Made by a program: the position numbers and the translations under genes. A stretch of DNA of 64,000 nucleotides from Nitrobium sp046350935 (GTDB lineage Bacteria; Nitrospirota; Thermodesulfovibrionia; Thermodesulfovibrionales; Dissulfurispiraceae): positions 80,892-144,891 of the forward strand of contig JAXLZK010000005.1 in the NCBI GenBank assembly GCA_046350935.1, read 5' to 3'. How positions within the stretch are numbered: position 1 is the stretch's first letter; each line of letters begins with the position of its first letter. Shown here piece after piece: positions 26,632-35,121 of the stretch. Under the pieces are notes generated by a model. It was not told where the DNA came from and searched no databases. It saw only the letters and a list, made by a program, of their open reading frames with translations.

Positions 26632-26660
26632 TTGAAATCCGCGCCTTTTCGCTCTATGAT
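26632..26660 (+). promoter_or_regulatory. sigma-70 promoter for hsp20
   Basis: TTGAAA (26632-26637), a 17-base spacer and TATGAT (26655-26660) give a strong housekeeping-type promoter 20 bases before the hsp20 start. A classical sigma-32 -10 (CCCCAT) is not seen, so heat control, if any, is by another route. Confidence 0.7.
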
Positions 26661-26680
26661 TTAAGTAGGAAAGGGGGTGC

Positions 26681-27169
26681 ATGATTATGACGGGCACGAA
26701 AGAACTGGTCAAAGCCGACAAAAGCAGAATGCTGACGTCTTTCGACGAGCTCGAAAAGTGGTTCGAAACCATGTGGTCGAGGCCTTCTTCGCTGTTCGGT
26801 TCGTCATTGTGGCCCGCAAGCCGCCTCATGGACATGAAGGAACTTTCTCCTTCGGTGGACATTTATGAGGAAGGCAACGAGCTGGTGATGAAAGCGGACC
26901 TTCCCGGCGTAAAGAGGGATGAGATCACGATCGATCTGTCCGGCAGTACACTGACCATCTCCGGCGAGAAGAAGCAGGAAGAAAAACTGGAGAAAGAGAA
27001 TTACTACCGTTACGAGAGGTGCCATGGCTCCTTCCATCGCAGCTTCGAACTTCCCGAGGGCATTGACAGGGACAAGGTGTCTGCCCGTTTCGAGGACGGT
27101 GTCCTTGAAGTAAGGATCCCGAAGACAGAAGAGGAAGTCAGCAAAAGCAAGAAGATCCCGATCACCTGA
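26681..27169 (+). CDS. Hsp20-family small heat-shock protein
   Basis: The 162-residue protein has a variable N-terminal arm (FDELEKWFETMWSRP, about 21-35) and an alpha-crystallin domain (about 58-155) with VDIYEEGNELVMKADLPGV, ITIDLSGSTLTISGEKK, GSFHRSFELPEGID and the final VRIPKTEEE. It lacks a clear I-x-I/V tail except IPIT at the very end. It acts as an ATP-independent holdase in the cytoplasm. The ATG at 26681 follows AGGAAAGGGGG. It is monocistronic: its own promoter is upstream and a strong terminator follows. Confidence 0.94.
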   Translation: MIMTGTKELVKADKSRMLTSFDELEKWFETMWSRPSSLFGSSLWPASRLMDMKELSPSVDIYEEGNELVMKADLPGVKRDEITIDLSGSTLTISGEKKQEEKLEKENYYRYERCHGSFHRSFELPEGIDRDKVSARFEDGVLEVRIPKTEEEVSKSKKIPIT

Positions 27170-27186
27170 TTGATCGGGGAAAAGAT

Positions 27187-27222
27187 ATTCCCCGGGGGAG
27201 TGCTTCCCCCGGGGAATTTTTA
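27187..27222 (+). terminator. strong intrinsic terminator after hsp20
   Basis: ATTCCCCGGGGGA (27187-27199) pairs perfectly with TCCCCCGGGGAAT (27205-27217) around a 5-base loop and runs into TTTTTATTT. It ends hsp20 transcription and may also serve the convergent ABC operon, whose stop is at 27240 (the reverse strand reads ATCTTTTCC after the stem). Confidence 0.9.
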
Positions 27223-27239
27223 TTTCCGGGTAGAATAGC

Positions 27240-27908
27240 TTACCGCTGGGGGGAAAGGGAGCCGCTGTGCATCTTCATCTGTCGCGCTGCGTTCCGGGCG
27301 AGCTCAGAGCTGTGGGTAACAATGAGGAATGCGATACCTTTCTCCCTGTTCATTCTTTTAAACAGTTCCACAATTTCCGCCTCTGTCTCTTCATCGAGAT
27401 CCCCGGTGGGCTCATCGGCAAGGATGATTTCCGGGTTGTTAATGAAGGCCCGCGCAATGGCAACCCTCCTTTGCTGCCCGCCGGAGAGCTGCGAGGGATA
27501 GGAGCGCATCTGATCGTGCAGCCCCATACTGCCAAGGAGCTCTTTCGCATATTCCTCCGCCCCTTTGCTGCCGGTGCCGAAAACCGTTGGAAGCATCACA
27601 TTCTCGAGAGCGGTGAGCGTAGGCACGAGGCTTGAGAACTGGTAAACGAAGCCGATCTTCCTGCTCCTCAGCTCTGAAAGCCGATCATCGTTTATGGTCC
27701 AGATATCCGTGCCGTCAAGGGCGACCAGGCCGGAATCAGGCCGCGTCAATCCCCCGATCAGGCTCAGGAGGGTTGTCTTGCCGCTGCCCGAATGGCCGAT
27801 GATCGCCACCATTTCTCCGCTCCTTACCGTGAAGCTCGCGTCATCTACGGCCTTCACTGTTTTGCCGCCGGAGCGGTATGTTTTCACGAGATTCTTCGCT
27901 TCGATCAT
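27240..27908 (-). CDS. ABC transporter ATP-binding protein (LolD/MacB type)
   Basis: The 222-residue ATPase has Walker A IGHSGSGKTTLLSLIGG, Q-loop FVYQFSSLVPTL, signature LSGGQQRRVAIARAF and Walker B EIILADEPTGDLDEE, with the H-loop in LIVTHSSEL. The sequence places it in the MacB/LolD/FtsE group, which drives mechanotransmission rather than substrate transport through a channel. Its ATG overlaps the stop of the TPR lipoprotein gene (ATGA), and the cognate FtsX-like permease is two genes upstream, so the three form one operon. Confidence 0.93.
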   Translation of the reverse strand: MIEAKNLVKTYRSGGKTVKAVDDASFTVRSGEMVAIIGHSGSGKTTLLSLIGGLTRPDSGLVALDGTDIWTINDDRLSELRSRKIGFVYQFSSLVPTLTALENVMLPTVFGTGSKGAEEYAKELLGSMGLHDQMRSYPSQLSGGQQRRVAIARAFINNPEIILADEPTGDLDEETEAEIVELFKRMNREKGIAFLIVTHSSELARNAARQMKMHSGSLSPQR

Positions 27909-28582
27909 GGGTGCTGCCTCTCAGACCGGGAACCGCCGCTCTCGATTTCCTTCAAAAGGGCTTCGGCAGTACCGCTGTCGATATCCGTGAGCGCCCGGTA
28001 CTGCTCCAGGGCGGCCTTTATATTTCCGGCCTTCAGGTACGCGACACCGAGGTTATAGCGTGCAGAGGCATACTTCGGCCGCAACTGTATCGCCTTTTTC
28101 AGGACCGGGATCTCTTCACCCGTTTTCCCGAGCTTTCCGTATTCCACCCCCAGGTTGTTATACGCCGGCGCATACCCGGGCAGAAGTCTCGTTGCCTTTT
28201 TCAGCGCTCCCACCGCCTCCCCGGGCCGGCTGAGATTGCCATAGGCAGTACCGATCTTAAAATACGCATATCCGTTGCCGGGTCTCAGCTCCACCACCTT
28301 TTGGTACGCCTTTATCGCCTCCTCATACTGGCCGTTACGGTCGTACAGGTCGGCAAGATGATACCACGCGTCCGCGTCACGGGGGTTTTCCTGTAGTTTT
28401 TTCTTTATTTCGGCGAATACGGAATCGGTCGAGTAGGGGTTGACCGCCTGGACCTTTCTTTCCTGCGGCTCCTCCCTTCCGCAGGAGACCATCAGGGCCA
28501 GAGGCAGGACCGCCGCGACAGCAATAAGTAATTTTCCTATACTATTCAGCACGTTTCTCACTCCTCCCCCTCCGTTCTCCAT
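27905..28582 (-). CDS. TPR-repeat lipoprotein inside the ABC operon
   Basis: From the ATG at 28582 (overlapping the permease stop as TGATG) the product has 225 residues. A hydrophobic leader ends in LALMVSC, a plausible lipobox with Cys at about 31. From about residue 60 it carries at least four tetratricopeptide repeats, for example ADAWYHLADLYDRNGQYEEA, then YAYFKIGTAYGNL, PAYNNLGVEYGKL and SARYNLGVAYLKAG. TPR proteins are scaffolds. Being translationally coupled to permease and ATPase on both sides suggests it is a stable partner of this exporter on the periplasmic face, which is inference. Confidence 0.85.
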   Translation of the reverse strand: MENGGGGVRNVLNSIGKLLIAVAAVLPLALMVSCGREEPQERKVQAVNPYSTDSVFAEIKKKLQENPRDADAWYHLADLYDRNGQYEEAIKAYQKVVELRPGNGYAYFKIGTAYGNLSRPGEAVGALKKATRLLPGYAPAYNNLGVEYGKLGKTGEEIPVLKKAIQLRPKYASARYNLGVAYLKAGNIKAALEQYRALTDIDSGTAEALLKEIESGGSRSERQHP

Positions 28583-29778
28583 CACTCCCCCTTCCTGATC
28601 GCCTCGTACGGTTCCATTCTGCCCGCTGAGACCGCAGGGAGCAGCGCGGAGAGGATCCCGGTGAGTACGGAAAAGAGCAGGGCGCCGGCGATCAGGCCCG
28701 CAAGCACCTGCACGGGGGGCAGCAGATAGGGCAGTTTGAGGCTGTTCAGGATGGAAGTCTTGAGCGAGAACATCAGCAGCGAGCCGGCGCACAGCCCGAT
28801 GACTCCTCCCGCCGCAGAAATGACCACCGCCTCTGCAATGACGAGCCGGAACACATGGCCCCTCTTTGCGCCCATCGCCCGTAGCAGGCCCAGCTCCCGC
28901 TGGCGCTCATTGACCATCATGGAGAAGGCGAAGCCCATCATGAGAAGGGCCACTCCCCAAAGGAGGGCGCTCACGGCGAGGATCCCCTTCAGAAGCCCGC
29001 CCATCTGCTTCCGCACCGTGCTGATCACTTCATCAGACGCAATCGCCTTGACGCCGTCGATATCGTGCTCGATCCGCAGGGCGACCCGGTCCGGCGCAAA
29101 GTCCTCCCGCACCCGGACAAGCACCGCGGATATTCTGTCCCTCTCGAGGGAAAGGGGCTGCATCGCCTCGGTCTTCGAGTTTTCCGCCATTGTATAGGCC
29201 GCCCCCATGGTCATGAACACGGAGCGGTCGAAAAACTTCATGCCGGTGGGCTCCATCGTCCCCGCGACCGTGAAGAGGGTGCCGAAGAGGGGGATCGAAT
29301 CCCCCCTGATAAGGGGAAGCTCCCTCCCGGCAATGACCTCGCTGCCGGTCAGCGCCTTTTTCAGATGCCCCTCGATCCAGGGGGTGATGGTAAAGTCGGT
29401 CGCTGGATCGAAGGCGACGAGGAACATATCGACATTGTAGCAGCAGGTGAAGGTGGTGGGCTTGATGAAGAGCTGGGGCGAAGCGGTCCCGACCCCCTCG
29501 ATGCTCCTCACCTTCTCCAGCACGGCCCTGTCCATGTAGAAGCTCGTCGGCTCACCCGCCAGCAGGGCGGAGCGGGCTTCGGACGCATACTTTTCGGGCA
29601 CGACCAGCACATCGGCGCCGAGCCGGTAGGTGCCTATCTTCAGCGCGTTCTGCATGCTCGAAATGAAGAGGGTTGCAGAGAAGAGTGTCCCGCTCACGAC
29701 GGTGACCGTCAGGAGGAGCCCAACGGTGCGCAGGATCTTTCTTCTGAGATTTTTAACGGCAAGGGAGACTATCCTCAC
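28582..29778 (-). CDS. FtsX/MacB-like ABC transporter permease
   Basis: The 398-residue protein has the MacB-type order: one N-terminal transmembrane helix (about 13-35, GLLLTVTVVSGTLFSATLF), a periplasmic domain of about 220 residues, and three C-terminal helices (about 265-390) with the FtsX signature VNERQRELGLLRAMGAKRGHV. It is probably a dimer powered by the ATPase encoded two genes on. The periplasmic part contains a CC pair (FTCCYNVDMF). The substrate is unknown. The haem-motif propeller gene lies 88 bases upstream on the same strand, but a terminator stands between them. Confidence 0.88.
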   Translation of the reverse strand: MRIVSLAVKNLRRKILRTVGLLLTVTVVSGTLFSATLFISSMQNALKIGTYRLGADVLVVPEKYASEARSALLAGEPTSFYMDRAVLEKVRSIEGVGTASPQLFIKPTTFTCCYNVDMFLVAFDPATDFTITPWIEGHLKKALTGSEVIAGRELPLIRGDSIPLFGTLFTVAGTMEPTGMKFFDRSVFMTMGAAYTMAENSKTEAMQPLSLERDRISAVLVRVREDFAPDRVALRIEHDIDGVKAIASDEVISTVRKQMGGLLKGILAVSALLWGVALLMMGFAFSMMVNERQRELGLLRAMGAKRGHVFRLVIAEAVVISAAGGVIGLCAGSLLMFSLKTSILNSLKLPYLLPPVQVLAGLIAGALLFSVLTGILSALLPAVSAGRMEPYEAIRKGE

Positions 29779-29802
29779 TCCTGTCCTCGCAGCCTTTGAA
29801 GG

Positions 29803-29844
29803 TAAAAGAAAAAGAGAGGGCAGACTGCGGTCGCGTCTGCCCTC
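29803..29844 (-). terminator. intrinsic terminator after the propeller gene
   Basis: On the minus strand GAGGGCAGAC (29844-29835) pairs with GTCTGCCCTC (29825-29816), followed by TCTTTTTCTTTTAC. The perfect 10-bp stem with a T-rich tail fits Rho-independent termination after the stop at 29867, before the ABC operon. Confidence 0.8.
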
Positions 29845-29866
29845 CGGGGAACTGACTCGGCGAGCC

Positions 29867-30973
29867 CTATTTACCGGGCTTCCAGTCGACCTCGATGCCG
29901 CAGAGCAGCGGCGACCCCTTGTCGACCTTCACTTCGATGCCGGCCGGCTTATGGCACGAAGCGCAGGCGGACACCTGCCGCACAATCGAGTAGTCCTTCA
30001 TATCCATGACGTTCAGGGTGCTGTCGTCTCCGTAGCTCCTCGACGAGAGGAGGGCGTATTTGCCGTCGGCGGTGAAGGCAAAATCGTGCGGCCGTATGGT
30101 GTCAGGCAGCACGATGCGCTTTACGATCTGGTCCTTGCCGGTATCGATAACGATGACCTGGCTCTTATGCGTACCCGGCTTCAGGCCCGGATCGAACTCG
30201 TTCGGAGCGCTCACCCAGAGCTCTTTTCCGTCCGGCGTCATCCGCGCCTGGTGGATAAAGGTCATCTCGGGGCTGGTGATCTCCTTTATCTTCTTCTTCG
30301 TCTTCCAATCGTAGACATACACGGTGCCGGTGGGCATGTCGGTAATGTAGGCTTTCTTGTTGTTCTTCGTCCACTGGATGCCGCAGACCGCCTTGCCGAC
30401 GGGCATCTTGTCCACCGTCTTTATCTTTTGCGGGTTCCACACATACACGCTGCCGTTCGCCATATCCTGGAAATAGACGTTCCCGTCGGGACCGACGATA
30501 GTGCCGCAGAACTTTTCACCTACTTTGAAGGGGCCTTCCTTCTTCCCGGTCGCAAGGTTGTACTTGTACACGTTTCCGGCCAGGGTGCCGACAACCATCA
30601 CCTTGCCCCCCTTCTCGTGAATAAGCGCCTGCCCGTGGGAGCCTCCCCCTTTCTTCACCTCCTCGAAGCTCATGCCGGCGATCTTTCCTTCCATCTCGGA
30701 GCCCGCCTCGGTGAAGACGATCCTGTCTTTCTCGATATCCGTCGGCGGCTTCATGGTCCTCATGTCGATGATCGCCAGATGACCGCCGTGCCCGGCGATA
30801 TAGGCGACGCCGTTAAAGGTGATATCCTTCCCCGGCGACGCCACCGTGGCCTCGATGGCCTTCGCCTTTGCGGAGCCGTCCGTTGCAGCGATGCCGTAAT
30901 CAGGCGCACTGCTCAGTGCCGCATACCCGCATGCCGCTGCCAAAACCAGAGCTACTGCCAACCTTCTCCCCAT
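29867..30973 (-). CDS. exported beta-propeller protein with one c-type haem motif
   Basis: The ATG ending at 30973 (after CAGGAGG) gives 368 residues. The leader MGRRLAVALVLAAACGYAA is a signal peptide. The mature protein is a YncE/cytochrome-d1-like propeller with repeated blade patterns: VYVWNPQKIKTVDKMPVGK, YVYDWKTKKKIKEI, VIVIDTGKDQIVKRIVLPD and RPHDFAFTADGKYALLSSRS. Near the C-terminus ACASCHKPAG supplies a CxxCH haem-attachment motif. A periplasmic electron-transfer or sensory haem protein is inferred. It stands alone between a promoter at 31082-31110 and a terminator. The divergent neighbour also carries one CxxCH. Confidence 0.82.
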   Translation of the reverse strand: MGRRLAVALVLAAACGYAALSSAPDYGIAATDGSAKAKAIEATVASPGKDITFNGVAYIAGHGGHLAIIDMRTMKPPTDIEKDRIVFTEAGSEMEGKIAGMSFEEVKKGGGSHGQALIHEKGGKVMVVGTLAGNVYKYNLATGKKEGPFKVGEKFCGTIVGPDGNVYFQDMANGSVYVWNPQKIKTVDKMPVGKAVCGIQWTKNNKKAYITDMPTGTVYVYDWKTKKKIKEITSPEMTFIHQARMTPDGKELWVSAPNEFDPGLKPGTHKSQVIVIDTGKDQIVKRIVLPDTIRPHDFAFTADGKYALLSSRSYGDDSTLNVMDMKDYSIVRQVSACASCHKPAGIEVKVDKGSPLLCGIEVDWKPGK

Positions 30974-31081
30974 ACTGAACCTCCTGTTTTGTTTTTTACC
31001 GGGTTGTGCGGGAAAACGGCATCCGGTGCGCACCTTGCTGTCCGTCTGCCTGTACTCCCCGGTTTTCGTTTCCAGATTCAT

Positions 31082-31110
31082 ATATTGAATCACTTCAGCA
31101 ACAATGTCAA
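31082..31110 (-). promoter_or_regulatory. sigma-70 promoter for the propeller gene
   Basis: On the minus strand a perfect TTGACA (31110-31105), a 17-base spacer and CAATAT (31087-31082) are seen, about 110 bases before the ATG at 30973. The -10 match is modest. The divergent intergenic region 30974-31404 holds no gene. Confidence 0.5.
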
Positions 31111-31207
31111 TAGGACTGTCTGCTTTTCCCTCCAGCGCAAAGAGCATACAACGTATGTTCCTCCCTGCACCCATTCGGGATTCTGCTGTTTTTATAGTGT
31201 TTTTTTA

Positions 31208-31223
31208 TGGCATGCCGCTTGCT
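31208..31223 (+). promoter_or_regulatory. candidate sigma-54 promoter for the SLH/haem protein
   Basis: TGGCATGCCGCTTGCT (31208-31223) has GG and GC exactly 12 bases apart as in -24/-12 promoters, close to TGGCACG-N4-TTGCT. It would leave a leader of about 170 bases before the ATG at 31405, containing two small hairpins (GAAGGA/TCCTTC near 31318 and AATCCC/GGGATT near 31351). The long leader makes the call less certain than the other two sigma-54 sites. Confidence 0.4.
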
Positions 31224-31404
31224 CTCTCTTATCCGTCTGGTCGGTTTCCCACGGGAGGGAGAAGAGGCGGATGCCGGAGTTATTTCCCGTGTTGATATAA
31301 AGGGGCACAGGGAAGCCGAAGGAAGAGGTCCTTCAGGCATGTACGCACAAAATCCCCTGCGGGATTACGCAAGCAGACTCTATAGTGCTCAAAGGAGGCA
31401 CCCC

Positions 31405-32517
31405 ATGAAAAAACTCATCGTCGTTTTCGCAGTACTGGTCGTTTTCGCAGGCGCCAGCGTAGTCTTTGCAACACCGACGTACCTGAATACCTTCAAAAGC
31501 ACCTACGGGACATCCGGCACCGCGTTGAGCAGCTGTACCGTATGCCACGCCCCTTCCGGCCCCCCCGACCTCAACCCCTACGGGAACGACTTCCTGAACA
31601 GCGGGTTCACATTAAGCTCCATCGAGTCGCTGGACTCCGACGGGGACGGGTCCAGCAACATGGAGGAGATCACTGCACGGACGTTCCCCGGTGATGCCTC
31701 CAGCAAGCCGGCCCCCCCTGTAAGCACAAAGACTCTCTCTGTCACGAAAATGGGGATGGGAATGGGCAGCGGTATCACCGTCACCAGCTCCCCCGCCGGA
31801 ATCGACTGTGGGAGCACCTGTTCTGCCAGCTTCCCGGTAGGGACCGTCGTAACCCTTACCGCAACCGCTGCTCCCGGCTCGACTTTTTCCGGCTGGTCGG
31901 GTATCTGCAAGAACACGGATACCGTATGCACCGTCACCATGGATGCGGATGCGGCGGTGGCGGCGCATGATCTTGTGGGGAGTGCGATGCCTTTCTCCGA
32001 TGTACAGCCGAACTTCTGGGCGGCCGATTACATAGAAGCGATGTACAACAACAGCCTCACCGCAGGCTGCGGAAACGGGAACTACTGCCCCGAAAACAGC
32101 GTAACGCGGGGCGAGATGGCAGCCTTTATCATCCGGGCGAAATACGGGGAGAACTTCAGCTACACGCCGACGCCCTATTTCAGCGATGTGCCTGAAACGA
32201 ACCCCTACTTCAAATACGTGCAGAAGCTGAAGGACGACGGCATCACGAAGGTGAACGGCACCTTTTTCGTTGCCGATCCGGTGACGAGGAGCCAGACTGC
32301 GGCTCTGCTTGCGAGGGCGAAATACGGCGATTCTTTCACCTACTCCGCTACTCCCCACTTCTCGGACGTTCCGGCGGACCATCCCTACTTCTCCTATGTC
32401 CAGAGGATAAAGGACGACGGCATAACGGTAATGAGCGGGAATTATCTGCCCGACGATATCGTGACACAGGCGAACATGTCGGCTTTCATGTCCCGCACTT
32501 TCCTTCAGATGCAGTAA
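31405..32517 (+). CDS. exported protein: haem motif, Ca-binding motif, InlB-like repeat and three SLH domains
   Basis: The ATG at 31405 follows AAAGGAGG and gives 370 residues. A signal peptide (MKKLIVVFAVLVVFAGASVV) is followed by SSCTVCHAPSG, one CxxCH haem site at about 40, then a DSDGDGSSNMEE calcium-loop pattern (about 75-86). Residues about 120-190 resemble the divergent InlB-type repeat (SPAGIDCGSTCSASF, FSGWSG). The rest holds three SLH-like modules (PFSDVQPNFWAADYIEAMYN; YFSDVPETNPYFKYVQKL; HFSDVPADHPYFSYVQRI). A surface- or cell-wall-associated mono-haem protein is likely. The combination of haem and SLH is uncommon. No other cytochrome genes adjoin except the divergent propeller. 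Confidence 0.8.
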   Translation: MKKLIVVFAVLVVFAGASVVFATPTYLNTFKSTYGTSGTALSSCTVCHAPSGPPDLNPYGNDFLNSGFTLSSIESLDSDGDGSSNMEEITARTFPGDASSKPAPPVSTKTLSVTKMGMGMGSGITVTSSPAGIDCGSTCSASFPVGTVVTLTATAAPGSTFSGWSGICKNTDTVCTVTMDADAAVAAHDLVGSAMPFSDVQPNFWAADYIEAMYNNSLTAGCGNGNYCPENSVTRGEMAAFIIRAKYGENFSYTPTPYFSDVPETNPYFKYVQKLKDDGITKVNGTFFVADPVTRSQTAALLARAKYGDSFTYSATPHFSDVPADHPYFSYVQRIKDDGITVMSGNYLPDDIVTQANMSAFMSRTFLQMQ

Positions 32518-32623
32518 GGCCGGGCATACGGAAAAACGCCGAGGAGGCATGATGCACGGGCGGGGGCCTCTCCGCCCGCGCGTCTTTCCCCGCCGTCCTT
32601 ACCCGGCGACGAGAAGGGGAGTA

Positions 32624-33382
32624 TCACCCGATCCGGTGGTGATGGGTGTAGACGTTGAGCCTGTCGGCCCGGATAAAGCCCACCACCGTCACGCCGTTCT
32701 TCCCGGCGATGTCCACCGCGAGGCTGGTGGGCGCCGTCCTGCTGGCGACAACGGGAATGCCCCATTTGGCGCACTTCGAGACGATCTCCGAGGAGAGCCT
32801 CCCGCTCGCGAGCATGACCTTCCCCTCGAAGGGGATGCTCTCGAGGAGGGCGTAGCCGATGATCTTGTCCACCGCATTGTGCCTGCCGATGTCTTCAGCG
32901 ATGCAGAGGATATGCTCCCCGTCGCTCAGGCCCGCGCTGTGCACGCAGCCGGTGAGCTTGTAGAGCTCCGAGGAGTTCTGGAATTTCCTGAACAGGTGCT
33001 TCAGAGCATCCGCACGGATACGGAACGGGTCTTCCGTCCTCTCGAGCGTCATCCTCTTGGGGAAGGTGATGCCGCCGATGCACCCCGAGGTGATCACCGC
33101 GCCCTCCAGGGAGACCTCTCCCTCGGCGGGGATGTCCACATTCACGTCGTCGCCGTACTCGATGGACATCCTCTCGGCGCACCAGCCGCCTTTAATAATG
33201 TTCTCGGTCATGAACATCCCGACAACCAGCTCCCGCACCATCATCGGAGTGCAGTAGAGGCTCAGCAGCTCCTTCCCGTTCACGGATACGCGCAGCCTCT
33301 TCTCCACCGCGACGAAATCCTCCTGCTCCTGAAGGGAGTCCCCCGCGCTCTTCCTGATGGTGCGCTTTATGAAGCTTTGCAT
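32624..33382 (-). CDS. fdhD: formate dehydrogenase accessory sulfurtransferase FdhD
   Basis: The protein of about 252 residues has FdhD marks: YCTPMMVRELVVGMFMTENII, TSGCIGG (the sulfur-carrying Cys region), EDIGRHNAVDKIIG, and ASGRLSSEIVSKCAKWGIPV followed by SRTAPTSLAVDIA. FdhD takes sulfur from IscS and passes it to the bis-MGD cofactor of formate dehydrogenase. No formate dehydrogenase gene is in this window. I chose the ATG ending at 33382, which has TAGGAG upstream; an ATG ending at 33403 would overlap the sensor gene by 8 bases without a ribosome site. MoaA, another molybdenum-cofactor protein, is encoded at 57.1 kb. Confidence 0.92.
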   Translation of the reverse strand: MQSFIKRTIRKSAGDSLQEQEDFVAVEKRLRVSVNGKELLSLYCTPMMVRELVVGMFMTENIIKGGWCAERMSIEYGDDVNVDIPAEGEVSLEGAVITSGCIGGITFPKRMTLERTEDPFRIRADALKHLFRKFQNSSELYKLTGCVHSAGLSDGEHILCIAEDIGRHNAVDKIIGYALLESIPFEGKVMLASGRLSSEIVSKCAKWGIPVVASRTAPTSLAVDIAGKNGVTVVGFIRADRLNVYTHHHRIG

Positions 33383-33395
33383 GGAAGCGGTGCTC

Positions 33396-35006
33396 CTAAT
33401 CATGCGCCGACGGTCTCAGGTGCTCGCTCACCATGCTCATCATCATAAGGCCGTCGTTTTTCAGTTGTTCGTACATCCGCGCGTTCTCGATGGCGGTGCC
33501 GCACACTTCCGCCAGGGATGCGGAGAAAGAGATGTCCTCTTCAGAGAAATGGCGCGGCTCGTCGGTGAGCAGCCGCAGGACGCCGATGACCGCCCCTTTC
33601 ACAATGATGGGGAGCGTAAGGATGCTCTTGATTCCCTCTTCGAGAGCCTCCTTCCGGTAATGAATCCTCGGGTCGGTGGCGACGTCGTAGACGGCGACCG
33701 GGTTTGTCTGGAGCGCGTCCTGCACGTCCTCTTCACTGTCCACGGGGCCCCGCGCCAGGTAGTGTTCGCTCAGGCCGTGGGCGGCGGCCAGCTCCAGCTT
33801 CCGGCCCACTTCGTCGAGCAGGCGGATGGTGGCCGCCTTGAGGTGCATGGCCTCGGGGAGCTTGCGAACGATGAGGTCGAGCACCTCGCTCAGACGCAGG
33901 GTGGAGCTCACCGCCTTGGTCACCTCCTGGAATACCCGCAGGTACTCCCGGGCGCGCGACACGGTGGTTTCGAAAGTCCTCGCGTGGACAATGGCGATGG
34001 CGGCCTGCTCCGCGATGGCGGTCATGAACTTGAGGTCCTCCGCCTTATACTTCACCGGCTCGGCGGTATACATGCGCAGGACGCCGATCACTTCCTTCTT
34101 GAACTTCACCGGGATCGAGAGGATGCTCCGGATGCCCTCCTCCTCAGCCTCCTGGCGGTACCGGGCGTCGGGGTCGGTGGCGATGTCGTAGGTCGTGACC
34201 GCCTTCCCCGCCAGGGCGTCGAAGTTGCTCGGGTCGAAGTCCACGGGTCCCTTGTTCACGTATTTTGCGCTCAGGCCGTAATAAGCGGCCACTTCGAGCT
34301 TCTGCGTGTCCTTGTTCAGGAGGCGGAGCATGCTCGCCTTCACATTCATCACCTTCACCGCGTTGGTCACGATCAGGTTCAGCACCTCGCTCAGGGAGAG
34401 GCTGGAGCTGATGGCCTTGCAGATGTTCTGGTAGCTTTCGAGGTAGACTTTCTTCTCGAAGATATTTTCGGCGCAGTCGGGGCACATGCCGTGGGTGAAG
34501 ACCCCGAGGCCCTCGTCGGTGAGGTACTTCTCGATCTGCTCCCAGGAGTCCTCGCTGATGCGGATCTTCTTGCACCAGGCGCAGATGGGGATCAGCCTGT
34601 CCCGCCTCTGGTTCCGTATGTGGGCCTCCACTGCGGAGAACACGCGCGCAGTGTCGCGGAGCAGGGAGAGGACCCCCACCACCTTCTGCCCCTTGAACAC
34701 GGGCGCGGCATGCTCCTCCACATACCGTTTCATCCCGTCCTTTCCGAGGACCACGAGGGTCTTCACGACGGGTTTGGAGGACTGGAGGCAAAGGAGGGCT
34801 GGGTATTCATAGGCGGGTATCCGGGCGCCCGACTCGTCCTCGTACCGGACCACCTCTTCGCACGGCCTCTTTCTCGTCTCGCCGGCGGCAAGCCCGGTGA
34901 GGGCTTCCACACCCCTGTTCCAGTATTCGACCTGCTTTTCCGCATTGATGTAGTAGACGCCGTCTATAATACTGTCGAGAATCGAAAAATCGATCTTTCC
35001 GAACAT
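33396..35006 (-). CDS. PAS-GAF-GAF sensor protein with Cys-rich knuckle and no output domain
   Basis: The 536-residue protein has PAS (about 1-115; DSIIDGVYYINAEKQVEYWN), a segment with paired Cys (PICAWCKKIR near 142, then HGMCPDC near 172) that may bind metal, GAF 1 (about 190-345) and GAF 2 (about 360-520). The two GAF domains are clear duplicates: SLSLSEVLNLIV and TLRLSEVLDLIV, and GIRSILSIPVKFKKEVIGVL and GIKSILTLPIIVKGAVIGVL. There is no kinase, cyclase or DNA-binding domain, so it must signal through a partner. The same Cys segment occurs in other sensor kinases. fdhD follows on the same strand. Confidence 0.85.
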   Translation of the reverse strand: MFGKIDFSILDSIIDGVYYINAEKQVEYWNRGVEALTGLAAGETRKRPCEEVVRYEDESGARIPAYEYPALLCLQSSKPVVKTLVVLGKDGMKRYVEEHAAPVFKGQKVVGVLSLLRDTARVFSAVEAHIRNQRRDRLIPICAWCKKIRISEDSWEQIEKYLTDEGLGVFTHGMCPDCAENIFEKKVYLESYQNICKAISSSLSLSEVLNLIVTNAVKVMNVKASMLRLLNKDTQKLEVAAYYGLSAKYVNKGPVDFDPSNFDALAGKAVTTYDIATDPDARYRQEAEEEGIRSILSIPVKFKKEVIGVLRMYTAEPVKYKAEDLKFMTAIAEQAAIAIVHARTFETTVSRAREYLRVFQEVTKAVSSTLRLSEVLDLIVRKLPEAMHLKAATIRLLDEVGRKLELAAAHGLSEHYLARGPVDSEEDVQDALQTNPVAVYDVATDPRIHYRKEALEEGIKSILTLPIIVKGAVIGVLRLLTDEPRHFSEEDISFSASLAEVCGTAIENARMYEQLKNDGLMMMSMVSEHLRPSAHD

Positions 35007-35121
35007 CCTGTATTATACACTATTGTCGCATGGCTGCCACCGGCGCTCCTGAAAAGGAGAGCATGTACTTTAAGTGCATTCTCTTTCAGGTATCCAATAC
35101 GTTCTTTCTTCCCTACCAACC

